A stretch of DNA of 64,000 bases from QIAW01 sp035487295 (GCA_035487295.1 DATHMH010000001.1:175639-239638), one strand, 5' to 3'. Positions 52,106 to 60,908 are shown, numbered from the stretch's first letter. The notes: generated from the sequence alone by a model not told the origin. Translations and numbers: made by a program.

Positions 52106-52148
52106 CTCCTTAGCTGATGCCGGGTAACCCCGAACAAAAACTAAGGAG
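52106..52148 (+). promoter_or_regulatory. hairpin that masks the ribosome-binding site
   Basis: CTCCTTAG at 52106-52113 is exactly complementary to CTAAGGAG at 52141-52148, which contains the ribosome-binding site of the gene starting at 52157. Inside the 27-base loop a second hairpin (CGGG/CCCG) forms. Translation of the polymerase-like protein would be low unless the helix is opened by a factor, by translation or by temperature. Confidence 0.65.
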
Positions 52149-52156
52149 CTAAAAAG

Positions 52157-54598
52157 ATGAACAAGTATAGCAAACTTTCCGTCGAGCAGGTTGTTACGCT
52201 TGACATCGACAGCCAGGGCAACGTGACCCAAAGACTCACGAACCTGGAGAGCACCCTGGAGAATACTCTTCTCAATGCTCTCCACCCTGGAATCCACGTC
52301 GCCGTCGTGAACGTGCCCAAGGAACCTCTGGATGCTTACGAGGAATCCGTGGTCGAGAACGCGATGGCGAACCTCAAATACAAGAACACCTGTTACAAGC
52401 TGGTTGGCGCAAGCGGTTCGGCGAAGGAGGGCAAGTTCTACTTCGTGGACGCCGCGCACAGCCAGGCGATTGCGGAGCGGTTTCAGCATTGGCCCCAAGC
52501 GGCCATCACCTACTTCGGCATCCTGGTCTCGGCCTGCAAGGTCGTGATCGAAGAGTCCGATTTGACGGTGCTGGTGGTCGAAGACCATGTGCTGGGAACG
52601 AACGACTGCCGCGGCTGGATACGGAGGTCGTTGTTCAACAGACTGCAACTGCCCGACCACTGCTTCTACCAGTTTCGGCTGGGCTTCGAAAAAACCCAGG
52701 CAAAGGGTTCGTTTAAGGTCATGGAGGATGAGGTCGCCGAGCTGCTCGACGCCGACATCGTTCTCCCGGAGAGTGCAGTAAAGCCGGGCCTCAAGGTCCC
52801 AGTTTCTGTGTTCTCGGTGTTCGGCAAGGGGCGGAAGTTCCGTGGGCCCGCGGTTCTGGGCATCCGTGAGCTTTCGCGCAACCTGGAGTTCGAATCCAGC
52901 TACACCCTGATTGAACATGCGCCCGACGATTCGATTCAACTCGAAATCCTGCCCGAAGCTCTCAGGCAGGTTCGCAAGTTGAGCGACGCGGTCGGCGAAG
53001 GCCGCTACGACGAACTGAGGGAACTGCTCGGTCTTAACGGCGTCGAACGGCACGAAGACGACGAAGTAAGGACCGTGGAGGCGGTGCTGCATGCGGATAC
53101 GTCCGGCTACATCGTGCGTTTCCCGTGGGTGAACAACCAACTCAACAAGCTGCTTGCTCACTGGGCGTTCAAGACATGCACGGGCGGAGGCTTTCGGTTG
53201 CCGGCATTCGCGTTGGCGGATGACGGATACCTGACCGCCTCGAATGGCCGGCTGTATGCGGGCTCCGATTGGATTCCGCAGAGCCAGGCCATTGCGCCCC
53301 TTGAGTTCAAGCGCGGCTTGTGCGTGCGTTATCCCATTCGCATGTTTGAGGACCTGCTGCCGGTAGAACACATCGGAACTTCAGAACTCGTCATGCGGCT
53401 CACCGGGAACCTCGATGAGCAGGGATGCAACGATTCGTACCAGTTGGCGGAGCAGATTGCCACCAACCAACTGTACCTGGAAGGCACGTACGTCCTCCAT
53501 TCGGAGACAGCCAAACGTAATGGCGGCGATTTCGATTTCGACCTGGTCGCTGTTCTGGACGAAGACCGTTTCCCACGCTTCGTGAGAAGCCGGTTTGGTC
53601 TCGCCCATGAGTTCCAACAGCAGAAGACGAAGCACCGGAAGGCGCGGAGTCCCTACTGGAACATGGAACACGTGGCCATGAAGGCGCGCGGCAATCAAAT
53701 CGGGACGATCACCGATTTGAAGACCTCGTGCCTGGCGGCGGGCAGGCCCGAGCTTGCCTACCAACTCGTCACCGAGCTTCAGAACGCGCTCGACAATCTG
53801 AAGCACGATGTCGAACCCGACGCGAAAGTCATCGCCGAAATACGCCAACAGGTAGAGACGGCCCCGTGGCTTCGCTGCAAAAACGAGCGACGGATTTCCG
53901 ATCTGCCTTTACACCTCGATGTGGCCGAAACCGACCGCATCGGGAAACTCTATAACCATGCACGAAAAGAAATCGAGGACCTGCTGGTCAGCGTATTGCC
54001 GGTAGCGGAGTTCAAAGGACTGATTGCGGGAGAAACAGTCTCCCGCCCGATGTTCGATGAGTGCCGTTACATCAACACAGTTTACGCGGCAGTCGTAGGC
54101 AAGGTCAGCGAACGGCAAGAACAACTCAAGAAGCAACTCGACCGGGCACAAGCCGAATGGGAGCAGGTGCGGAAGGACCCGGATAAGGAACTGCGGAAAC
54201 AAAAGATGCAGGCGCGCAGGAAGGCCCAGGCTGCTTACTACTTTGGTGAGGAGCGGGCCAAGCAGGAGATGAAATCCATCATCGCCTGGGTGCGCGTTTG
54301 GGCCACGGGAAAGAGAGAAAACCGGTTGGGCTGGGTGCAGGCGATGAATCGGATCGTCTGCAACGGCAGCGGCAAAAGCACCGGGTCGATTCTCTTTCAT
54401 GCCTTTCCCCAGGAACTGATCGACAAACTGGCGGAGCGAACGGGCGGCAAGAGCGTCCGCGTCGCGCTGCCGGATGTCGGCGGGCTCTCCATTCACAACG
54501 ACCCAGAAGGCCGCAGCTTCCTGGTCGAGCAGATCGAAGGCGGAGAAAAACAGACGTTCCTTTTTCAGTACAAGGACGGAATGTTTCTCTTCGAATAA
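52157..54598 (+). CDS. two-barrel RNA polymerase/RdRP-like protein in the transfer operon
   Basis: An 813-residue protein without an assigned family. Its layout follows two-double-psi-barrel polymerases (RNAP beta/beta', YonO- and QDE-1-type). First-barrel features are KGSFKV (184-189), ADIVLPESAVKPG (199-211) and VFGKGRKFRGPAVLG. Second-barrel features are FKRGLCVRYPIRM (384-396), EGTYVLHSE and NGGDFDFDLVAV, with Asp458, 460 and 462 in the position of the metal-binding DFDGD triad (its Gly is Phe here). Residues about 640-720 are a coiled-coil, Lys/Glu-rich stretch. No T4SS role is known for such a fold. The start is the ATG with AAGGAG eight bases upstream, which is masked by a hairpin. Confidence 0.7.
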   Translation: MNKYSKLSVEQVVTLDIDSQGNVTQRLTNLESTLENTLLNALHPGIHVAVVNVPKEPLDAYEESVVENAMANLKYKNTCYKLVGASGSAKEGKFYFVDAAHSQAIAERFQHWPQAAITYFGILVSACKVVIEESDLTVLVVEDHVLGTNDCRGWIRRSLFNRLQLPDHCFYQFRLGFEKTQAKGSFKVMEDEVAELLDADIVLPESAVKPGLKVPVSVFSVFGKGRKFRGPAVLGIRELSRNLEFESSYTLIEHAPDDSIQLEILPEALRQVRKLSDAVGEGRYDELRELLGLNGVERHEDDEVRTVEAVLHADTSGYIVRFPWVNNQLNKLLAHWAFKTCTGGGFRLPAFALADDGYLTASNGRLYAGSDWIPQSQAIAPLEFKRGLCVRYPIRMFEDLLPVEHIGTSELVMRLTGNLDEQGCNDSYQLAEQIATNQLYLEGTYVLHSETAKRNGGDFDFDLVAVLDEDRFPRFVRSRFGLAHEFQQQKTKHRKARSPYWNMEHVAMKARGNQIGTITDLKTSCLAAGRPELAYQLVTELQNALDNLKHDVEPDAKVIAEIRQQVETAPWLRCKNERRISDLPLHLDVAETDRIGKLYNHARKEIEDLLVSVLPVAEFKGLIAGETVSRPMFDECRYINTVYAAVVGKVSERQEQLKKQLDRAQAEWEQVRKDPDKELRKQKMQARRKAQAAYYFGEERAKQEMKSIIAWVRVWATGKRENRLGWVQAMNRIVCNGSGKSTGSILFHAFPQELIDKLAERTGGKSVRVALPDVGGLSIHNDPEGRSFLVEQIEGGEKQTFLFQYKDGMFLFE

Positions 54599-54683
54599 CT
54601 CACCTTGGGCGCCGTACCTTGGCTGCCCATCAACCACAGCGGGGCCGGTATATCCGGCTCCGCTTGAAAGAAGAAGCTCAAAA

Positions 54684-55520
54684 ATGAAGACGAAGCGTGC
54701 ATTGATTTTGGTCCTTTTTCTCTTGACGACACTCGCTTTCGCGGAAGACGCGCGGCCATCGGGCACCGGTGACGTCATCCATGTTGCTACAGCGCTGGAT
54801 CACCTTACGGTCCTCGAATTTGGCGAGCCCGTCACCATGGCCGCTGCCGGCAGCACCGCCTTTCAGATCGAACGGCAGGAGAACAAGGTTTTCGTGAAAC
54901 CGCTCAAGCCGGGAGTGTCCACCGACTTGTTTGTTTGGACCTCTTCCCGGCGCTTCGCGTATGAGCTGGAACCTGCAGGAGAAGTGAAGAACATGAACTT
55001 TGCCATTGATAGCCTGACGCCCGCGCCCAAACCCGTCCCCGACGCCCATGAACAGATGGCGAAAATCGCCGACATGATGTTCACGAAAGCCTTCCTGGGC
55101 GCAGAGTGGATTGACAACACCAGTATTAAAGATACGAAAGATCGGATCATGGTGCGCGTCGAGGAGGTGCTTGAGTCCGGCAATACCCTCTACATCCACT
55201 ATGCCATCTCGAATTCGACTCGCCGTCCGTACCGGGTGCTGGAGCCAACTCTCTATCAGTTGCTTCCTTGCGCGCCTACGATCTCATTGCCGTCCATCGC
55301 GCACACGCAACTGAGCCAGAGCTTGGTCCGCAAGCTGGGTCCGGCGAAACGGACCACGCTACAAGCAGCGAATGCGGAAACGCAAACCCAGGACCTCGCA
55401 CCAGGCCATGAGACTCGGGGCGTGATTGCCATTCGGCAGCAGTTTTCCGGACCAACTGTGTTCGAACTCGTCTTCCGAGACGCAGGAGACCACAATGTCA
55501 CCGCAGTTTTCGTCCGCTAA
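54684..55520 (+). CDS. VirB9/TrbG-like secretion protein, copy 2
   Basis: A 278-residue exported protein (signal peptide ALILVLFLLTTLAFA). The N-terminal domain fits TrbG/VirB9 (HVATALDHLTVLEFGEPVTM, ENKVFVKPLKPGVSTDLFVW, RRFAYEL). A linker (PAPKPVPDAH) leads to a C-terminal beta domain (RVEEVLESGNTLYIHYAISN, VIAIRQQFSGPTVFELVF). The gene at 35681 has the same two-domain layout. The ATG at 54684 places the signal peptide at the N-terminus, 85 bases after the polymerase-like gene. Confidence 0.8.
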   Translation: MKTKRALILVLFLLTTLAFAEDARPSGTGDVIHVATALDHLTVLEFGEPVTMAAAGSTAFQIERQENKVFVKPLKPGVSTDLFVWTSSRRFAYELEPAGEVKNMNFAIDSLTPAPKPVPDAHEQMAKIADMMFTKAFLGAEWIDNTSIKDTKDRIMVRVEEVLESGNTLYIHYAISNSTRRPYRVLEPTLYQLLPCAPTISLPSIAHTQLSQSLVRKLGPAKRTTLQAANAETQTQDLAPGHETRGVIAIRQQFSGPTVFELVFRDAGDHNVTAVFVR

Positions 55521-55749
55521 CAGCTCCCAAGCCAGGCAGATGAGCGAAGCCGAAATGCGCCCGCTCTTGCTGAAATATTTTGCCGAAGATGCGAAGCCGA
55601 ATCTTCTCTGGGAGCTAAGCCACCACCTGAGAGACCCATTTACCGAGAGCAAGGATGGGCGCTTCCGGCTGAGCCCGCTGTGGATGGCCCTCGGGACGCT
55701 CGCGGCGCTGGGCCTTTCAGTTTTTCTCTATTTCACTTTCTGGAACTAA
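55495..55749 (+). CDS. small tail-anchored membrane protein
   Basis: An 84-residue protein with a soluble, acidic N-terminal half (ARQMSEAEMRPLLLKYFAED) and a C-terminal transmembrane helix (WMALGTLAALGLSVFLYFTFW). It overlaps the VirB9-like gene by 26 bases and stops 5 bases before the coupling-protein gene. No family recognised; its place suggests that it joins the coupling complex. Confidence 0.6.
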   Translation: MSPQFSSANSSQARQMSEAEMRPLLLKYFAEDAKPNLLWELSHHLRDPFTESKDGRFRLSPLWMALGTLAALGLSVFLYFTFWN

Positions 55750-55754
55750 TCCCC

Positions 55755-57566
55755 ATGAACAACCACAACAGCTATTACTACGGAAGCCGGGAGCATCACC
55801 GCATGCAAGAGGAAAATGCGCCCCTGGTGCTGACTGTCCTCATCCTGGTGATTCTCGGATTCGCCTTCTATATCCTGGTCCGGCGATATCACGTCCGGCC
55901 GTATCAACTGGCGGAAGGCGGTATCTATCTGACCTGCCTGCTGGCGGCAATCGGGGTGGCCATTCACTACCTCTGGACCCGCCGGGAGAAGCGCGAGAAC
56001 GCCTGGCCGCATCCTCCGATTTACGTTCCCGCGCTCACAGACGCGCGCCATGTAAGGAACGCGGTTTCGCAAAACGCGGTCGTGCTCGGCTACAACGTGC
56101 ACAAGGAACCCTGGTATTGGTCCGACGAGGTCCGCCGCATGCAGGCCATACTGCTCGGCCAATCAGGTTCAGGCAAGACAACTCTGCTCCACAACATCAT
56201 CACCCAGGATGTCCACAGGATCGCTGGGCCGCCCGAGCGCCAGCATCGCATTCCCATGATCATCTTCGACGGAAAAGGTGACCAGGAGTTTCTCAAGAAC
56301 CTGCTGTACGAAGTTTCGGCTGCCGGCCGCATGCACCAGCTCCGGATTCTTGATCCTTCGCGCCCGGACATTTCGGCGCGTTATAACCCGCTATATATAA
56401 AGGAGGACGATTCCTACCAGGAGCACGTCAATTTCATCTTTGAATCCTTCGCCTTGAAGGACGACTTCTTCAAGGGGCACCAGGCCAATTACTTCAGCGA
56501 TCTGGTGCGCGTGTTGGTGCATACCGGTAAGCGCTTCAACATCCACGATGTTCTCGTTATGGCGCTCGATGAGAAGGTGCTCAAGGAACAGATTGAGGCC
56601 GCCACCCTCCGCGTCGAGAACCTCTCCGGCATCAGCAACCAGAAGAAGCTGAATCTGCGAATGTCGGTCAAGAACTTGCTGCAATCGCTCGAGGACCGCG
56701 AGCGTGTGCCAAAAATTCAGGGCCTGGTGAATGAACTGATGACGTTCTTGGAAGACGAGCTTTCCATCATCACCGGCCCGTATGACGACCTGCTGACGCT
56801 TGATGAAGTCATCGACCAGGAACTCATCCTGTTCGTGTCGCTGAACGCCAATCGCAACAGCCGCGCCGTCACCGCCCTGGGCCGGATGCTGCTGCAGAAC
56901 CTGCAATTGATGGTCGGGAAACGTTATCAGAATGGGCATGATCGGCTGGGCGAGGGACTGCCAATGGTCAGCGTTGTGCTGGATGAGTTCGCGCCGTTCG
57001 CCTACCCCAATTTTGCTCAGATCTTGCAAACGGCGCGCGGCAGCAACGTGGCATTCCTGTTTTCCTTGCAGTCCATACCACAGCTGGAAACCGTCAGCCG
57101 GGGCTTCCGCGATGAGGTTTCTTCTGCCCCCAATACCATCATGCTCATGCGCACCAGGGATGAAGAGACTGCCCGGTATTTTGAGAATGCCTCTTCCCGC
57201 GTGGCCGCCGAAAGGCGCACCGAGACCGTGCAAAAACGTGGCATCCTCGATCAGAAGTATGAACGCATCGGCTTCGGCAGCGTGACCGAAATCAAGGAGA
57301 CGCGCGTTCAGGATGAACACGTCAAGAACTTGCCAGTCGGACAAATGGAGATACTGATGACCGACAACCGGCTGGGGACCTTGCATTCGCATCTGCACGT
57401 TCGGCGCACTCTGCAATATCGTCTTGAGGGTTTTGAACCGACCCTCTATCCGCGGACTCCATCACTGTGCTGGGTCGCCGGTGGAGCCAATTTACGCTTC
57501 AAGGAACCGGCATTGATCAGCCGAGCCATCCGCATGAGCGGGCGCGGGAATCGGGGGGTGCGGTGA
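55755..57566 (+). CDS. virD4: type IV coupling protein (VirD4/TraD-like)
   Basis: A 603-residue coupling ATPase. Two N-terminal transmembrane helices (LVLTVLILVILGFAFYILV and IYLTCLLAAIGVAIHYLW) are followed by a motor domain: Walker A LLGQSGSGKTTLLHNII (about residue 135), FFKGHQANYFSDLVRVLVHT, and Walker B MVSVVLDEFAPFAYPNFAQI, then GSNVAFLFSLQSIPQLE. It brings DNA or protein substrates to the secretion channel. The start at 55755 is chosen as the first Met before the membrane segments. The stop overlaps the next start in TGATG. Confidence 0.92.
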   Translation: MNNHNSYYYGSREHHRMQEENAPLVLTVLILVILGFAFYILVRRYHVRPYQLAEGGIYLTCLLAAIGVAIHYLWTRREKRENAWPHPPIYVPALTDARHVRNAVSQNAVVLGYNVHKEPWYWSDEVRRMQAILLGQSGSGKTTLLHNIITQDVHRIAGPPERQHRIPMIIFDGKGDQEFLKNLLYEVSAAGRMHQLRILDPSRPDISARYNPLYIKEDDSYQEHVNFIFESFALKDDFFKGHQANYFSDLVRVLVHTGKRFNIHDVLVMALDEKVLKEQIEAATLRVENLSGISNQKKLNLRMSVKNLLQSLEDRERVPKIQGLVNELMTFLEDELSIITGPYDDLLTLDEVIDQELILFVSLNANRNSRAVTALGRMLLQNLQLMVGKRYQNGHDRLGEGLPMVSVVLDEFAPFAYPNFAQILQTARGSNVAFLFSLQSIPQLETVSRGFRDEVSSAPNTIMLMRTRDEETARYFENASSRVAAERRTETVQKRGILDQKYERIGFGSVTEIKETRVQDEHVKNLPVGQMEILMTDNRLGTLHSHLHVRRTLQYRLEGFEPTLYPRTPSLCWVAGGANLRFKEPALISRAIRMSGRGNRGVR

Positions 57567-58306
57567 TGAAATGGACGCGCAAGACCGCCTTCCTCGCCAT
57601 CGCTTTCGCTGCCATGGCTGCATCAGGCCAGACGTCCCGCTCCAGTTACGACCCGGCGGCCAATCGTCCGGCCAAGCAGCACGGCAGCTTCATCGACTTT
57701 ACGCTGAGGAAAATCAACCCCCAGGACATCGACTACGGTCAGAGCATCGAGGAGATGCGCCGGACCGCCATGATCGCTACCATAGATGACTACTACTACT
57801 GGTCGAACCTGGTTGCGATCAGCGGTCTGGTAATCATGTTCTGTCTCTTCTATCGCCAGCATATTGTGCTCAAGCGGCGGGTGTTCAGTACGGCGCGGGT
57901 TGTCACCTGGTATCACAACGAACTGCTCGAAGCGCGCAACCAGGCCTTCGAGCAGGGAGCAAAATACCTGGACTTGAAACGACTCGCCGACGATCAGTTC
58001 GAGGCTGGCCTGGCGCAGAAACCGCAACCGCCAAAGGGCGCCGCTGTTTCAGCGGAACCATCCGAAGGTCCCGGCAAGAGTGTCAATGGAGCGGCGGCGA
58101 ACACGCGAACACAGGGCGAGCAGGAGTTGCGAGAGACGATCAAGAAGCTCGAACAGCAGGCCGGGAAGGACAAAGAAACGATCACCAGTCTGCGGCAACA
58201 GACAGGCATTTTGAGCCGCCGTCTGCAGGATGAACAACAAAAAAACCGCGGTCCCCGAGGCGATAATGCGAGCCTCGGGAAGGAAAGGACAGAAGGGCAT
58301 GGCTGA
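57566..58306 (+). CDS. membrane protein with C-terminal coiled coil, unknown
   Basis: A 246-residue protein with a signal-like N-terminus (KTAFLAIAFAAMAASGQ), one transmembrane helix (LVAISGLVIMFCLFYRQHI) and a long cytoplasmic part whose end is a coiled coil (ETIKKLEQQAGKDKETITSL, RRLQDEQQKN). No family recognised. Overlap with the coupling protein stop suggests translational coupling and a function in the coupling complex. Confidence 0.7.
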   Translation: MKWTRKTAFLAIAFAAMAASGQTSRSSYDPAANRPAKQHGSFIDFTLRKINPQDIDYGQSIEEMRRTAMIATIDDYYYWSNLVAISGLVIMFCLFYRQHIVLKRRVFSTARVVTWYHNELLEARNQAFEQGAKYLDLKRLADDQFEAGLAQKPQPPKGAAVSAEPSEGPGKSVNGAAANTRTQGEQELRETIKKLEQQAGKDKETITSLRQQTGILSRRLQDEQQKNRGPRGDNASLGKERTEGHG

Positions 58307-58649
58307 CAAGAAGTCTGACGAAACCAGCACGGGCAAGCCGAAGGACGGCTCCAACCAGTTTCAGCCGGGCGGAAAATTTGCGCCCACCAACGACCGCTAT
58401 GAGTACGAGCAGGGAATGGAGTCTCTGCCGCCTCAAGAGCGGGAACTGGTTAAGGAACTCACGAATTTCGCCGACCTGTGCAAGTACTTCGAGGAGCACG
58501 ATCAGAAGCTTGATCCCAGTGTCGCGCGCGCCATGAGCGAAGCCGCAAAGCTGCCCATCGAGGAAAGAATCGCTCGCATCCGTGAGATCAACCAGAAGCT
58601 GATGAGAGCGGTTAACGATGCTGGTGAAGGTGCTAAGTTTCGGAACTAA
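58299..58649 (+). CDS. small soluble protein of the transfer operon, unknown
   Basis: A 116-residue charged protein. The first 40 residues are polar and flexible; the rest is alpha-helical (ELVKELTNFADLCKYFEEHD, VARAMSEAAKLPIEERIARI, INQKLMRAV). It overlaps the upstream gene by eight bases and the downstream gene by 32. Not recognised. An accessory to DNA processing is possible from the location. Confidence 0.6.
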   Translation: MADKKSDETSTGKPKDGSNQFQPGGKFAPTNDRYEYEQGMESLPPQERELVKELTNFADLCKYFEEHDQKLDPSVARAMSEAAKLPIEERIARIREINQKLMRAVNDAGEGAKFRN

Positions 58650-59166
58650 CTGGTGGGCGCGCTTCGGCAGCGAAGCCGACGGCCCCAACCGCTTTACCCG
58701 TCATGCCGCGTACTACAACTCCACCGGCGTTCGTTGCGGCGGCAAGGTCCGAAGGCACTGGATTGTGCCGGGACTGATCCGCTTCAACGGCGCCGGCGAT
58801 TTCAATCCCCGTTCACCCCGCCGTTCCCTTGGCCACACCTTTTTGTGCTCCAACCTGGACTTCCTCTTCGGCGGCAACCGGTTGCTGTTGAAGACCAAAG
58901 CGCACAAGTTGGCTGTGCCGGATTGGTTTCTGGTCGTGGTCTCTAACGAACTGCACGGCACTATTGACTTCGCCCAGTGTGACTGGAAATCGCCCCAAAG
59001 CAAGGTGATTGCCGCCAGCCGCTTGCGTGAAGCGCAGGAGGCAATGTTGCTGATGAAGGCCGGTGATTGGATCAGGACCGGCTGGGGTTTCTGGCAGCTC
59101 TCTGTGCCGGCTAAGGATGGTTCTCACGCCACCCTTGAGCTGCGCGGAGACGATTTCGCGGCCTGA
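58618..59166 (+). CDS. hypothetical protein, 182 residues
   Basis: A protein with no recognised family. Composition is mixed alpha/beta with many aromatic residues (FGTNWWARFGSEADGPNRF, FLFGGNRLLLKTKAHKLAVP, WIRTGWGFWQLSVP). The start is uncertain: the ATG at 58618 lies within the previous gene, and no strong binding site is visible. It stops 10 bases before the Replic_Relax-type gene. Confidence 0.55.
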   Translation: MLVKVLSFGTNWWARFGSEADGPNRFTRHAAYYNSTGVRCGGKVRRHWIVPGLIRFNGAGDFNPRSPRRSLGHTFLCSNLDFLFGGNRLLLKTKAHKLAVPDWFLVVVSNELHGTIDFAQCDWKSPQSKVIAASRLREAQEAMLLMKAGDWIRTGWGFWQLSVPAKDGSHATLELRGDDFAA

Positions 59167-59176
59167 GGGCATCCCC

Positions 59177-59950
59177 ATGCGCTACGCCAAAGGCACACTC
59201 GCAGTCAGCGCAAGCCGCGATATTCCCCTGCTTCTCCAGGTACGCAATTCCAAGTTCATCACCCACCAGCAGTTGTTCGAAATGATGCAACTTGCGGCAT
59301 CTGAATACTCCCGGGGAAGCTTCAATTGGCGCATCCAGCGGCTGCTGGAATCCAATTACATCTCGACCTGCGACGGGCACTTTGGATGCGGCGCTAGAGT
59401 CTACCGAATTACACGTCCCGGATTGCTCCAGCTTGAAAAGCATGGTCACTTTGCCGCGGTGCTGAACTCGGGAACGCAGCATCTCCCGCACATTTGCCAG
59501 GGATACCATGCGCTGGAGTTGATGGCGGTTCACATTGCTCTCGCCCGCGGGAATGTCCTGGTCTCGTGGCAGTCCGATGTCGAGACGGCATCTTCCAACA
59601 CGGTTTCGGCGACACCGCTCGAAAAAGACTACGACGCGGTCGTCGGTGTGTGGAATAACGACAAGATCGCGCGCTTTGCCCTCGAATACGAGCGCACCTT
59701 GAAGAGCGCCCGCCAGTACGAAAAGATACGCCACGCTCTCGAAGCCGAGACCAAGCTCGGCTGTATCCTTTATCTGACGGCCGGCGAGGAAATCGCCCTT
59801 CATTTGGCCCGTGAGCTGTCTGGCATTCCCAAGCGGCTGGCCTTTGTGACGTGTCCGGCTTTTCGAGCAGGGCTGCTCGATACGATGGTCATGACTGATA
59901 CGAGGAACGGTGAAATTCCGTTTCGGCACCTGCTGCGCGGCATCTTCTGA
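59177..59950 (+). CDS. replication-relaxation family protein
   Basis: A 257-residue protein resembling the Replic_Relax family (PF13814), whose plasmid members are needed for replication and relaxation of DNA at the origin. The N-terminal third is a winged-HTH (SKFITHQQLFEMMQLAASE, FNWRIQRLLESNYIST, YRITRPGLLQLEKHG). The rest is an alpha/beta domain (DYDAVVGVWNNDKIARFALE, ESARQYEKI-like). The start at 59177 (MRYAKGTL) is chosen over an earlier one inside the upstream gene. Five iterons follow its stop at once, a probable binding target. Confidence 0.75.
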   Translation: MRYAKGTLAVSASRDIPLLLQVRNSKFITHQQLFEMMQLAASEYSRGSFNWRIQRLLESNYISTCDGHFGCGARVYRITRPGLLQLEKHGHFAAVLNSGTQHLPHICQGYHALELMAVHIALARGNVLVSWQSDVETASSNTVSATPLEKDYDAVVGVWNNDKIARFALEYERTLKSARQYEKIRHALEAETKLGCILYLTAGEEIALHLARELSGIPKRLAFVTCPAFRAGLLDTMVMTDTRNGEIPFRHLLRGIF

Positions 59951-59952
59951 CC

Positions 59953-60007
59953 TTTGCCCTGCCTTTGGCCTCTCTTTGACCTCACTTTGGCCTGATTTTG
60001 ACCTGCG
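59953..60007 (+). repeat. five tandem 11-bp iterons
   Basis: TTTG starts at 59953, 59964, 59975, 59986 and 59997, exactly 11 bases apart, with the consensus TTTGRCCT in the last four units (TTTGCCCT in the first). The array begins three bases after the stop of the Replic_Relax-type gene. The spacing of about one helical turn puts all units on the same face, as in plasmid iterons or oriT accessory sites. Confidence 0.8.
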
Positions 60008-60370
60008 CAGGCACCCTCCAAATCCCAGTCGCTCAGCAGTTTGGATTCTGACTACCCTCCTGATTTCGCATATTTATTGCCCGTGTTCGCGCACATAGAC
60101 TCGCTCTCGCAACCTTGTCAGGCATGAGTGCCTTGCCTTCTTCCGGTCTCTATGCTCCTAAGCTCATCTCAATACTAATTTGGTCTTTGCTTGGCTTCGA
60201 TCTGTCGCCAGTGCTGGATGCCACATTCAACTTGTCGTTTCGGGAAATTCCTTGTCGGGAATCATATTGAAACTATATGTTTTCCGAATCGCCACTCAAA
60301 CCTGCAACCAGCATACAATCGAAGAATAGCCGACACTCTTAAGCAGGCATTGCCATGGAAGGATTGCGCC
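60008..60370. other. non-coding region after the iterons
   Basis: About 360 bases with no supported gene. A small hairpin AGGCA/TGCCT with a 4-base loop lies at 60120-60133. Together with the iterons this is the best candidate for an origin of replication or transfer, but no nick site could be recognised. Confidence 0.5.
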
Positions 60371-60640
60371 GTGCTCTCAGCAGCAGACTTCAAACTTCGA
60401 CTTGACCTGATCTTCTCGCTAGCCCAACAGAACGGGTTACAGGAGGTCGAGGTGAGTTCCGAGGACTTGCACAAGCGTGTTGGCGGCTACCCCGGTCGAG
60501 ACCACAGGATGCCGCTTTGCTGCCAGGTGATGACGCAATACTTCACTGAAAAAGCCGGCGACCACATTGTCGAAACGCCTCCCAGTGGCCAGGGCGCGAC
60601 CCTGAGAATCCGCTACGTACTGCCGCGTCCAGCCCAATAG
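60371..60640 (+). CDS. small conserved-looking protein, unknown
   Basis: An 89-residue protein (FKLRLDLIFSLAQQNGLQEV, DLHKRVGGYPGRDHRMPLCC). The GGYPGxxHRMPxCC pattern looks like a conserved motif of small proteins in accessory genomes, but I do not know its function. The GTG start at 60371 has GGAAGGA seven bases upstream. The frame is open further upstream without better starts. Confidence 0.6.
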   Translation: MLSAADFKLRLDLIFSLAQQNGLQEVEVSSEDLHKRVGGYPGRDHRMPLCCQVMTQYFTEKAGDHIVETPPSGQGATLRIRYVLPRPAQ

Positions 60641-60908
60641 ACCAGGCTGCACCGTTCACGATTTATCATCACAATCCTCATCGACGAGCGCACGCACGTG
60701 CTCCTGCCAGCGCCCAGAATAAGCTCGACCGCCCGGACACAAATAGCGCCCAGTTCACACTCTTCACCGATCTTTCCGGTAACGAGAATCCACTCAATAG
60801 CCAGACATTTCGAAGGTCCTAAGCTCATTCGATCACCATGGGCCCGGTCTTCACGTTCATTTTCTTTTGGCCCATTCAATGGGTCGCAATTCACGCAAAG
60901 GAGGCAGT

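Noticed and set aside
52043..53371. 442-codon minus-strand frame opposite the polymerase-like gene
   Set aside because: The plus-strand gene has a proper binding site and recognisable motifs; the antisense frame has neither.
56391..57416. 341-codon minus-strand frame opposite the coupling protein
   Set aside because: Shadow of a gene with clear Walker motifs on the other strand.
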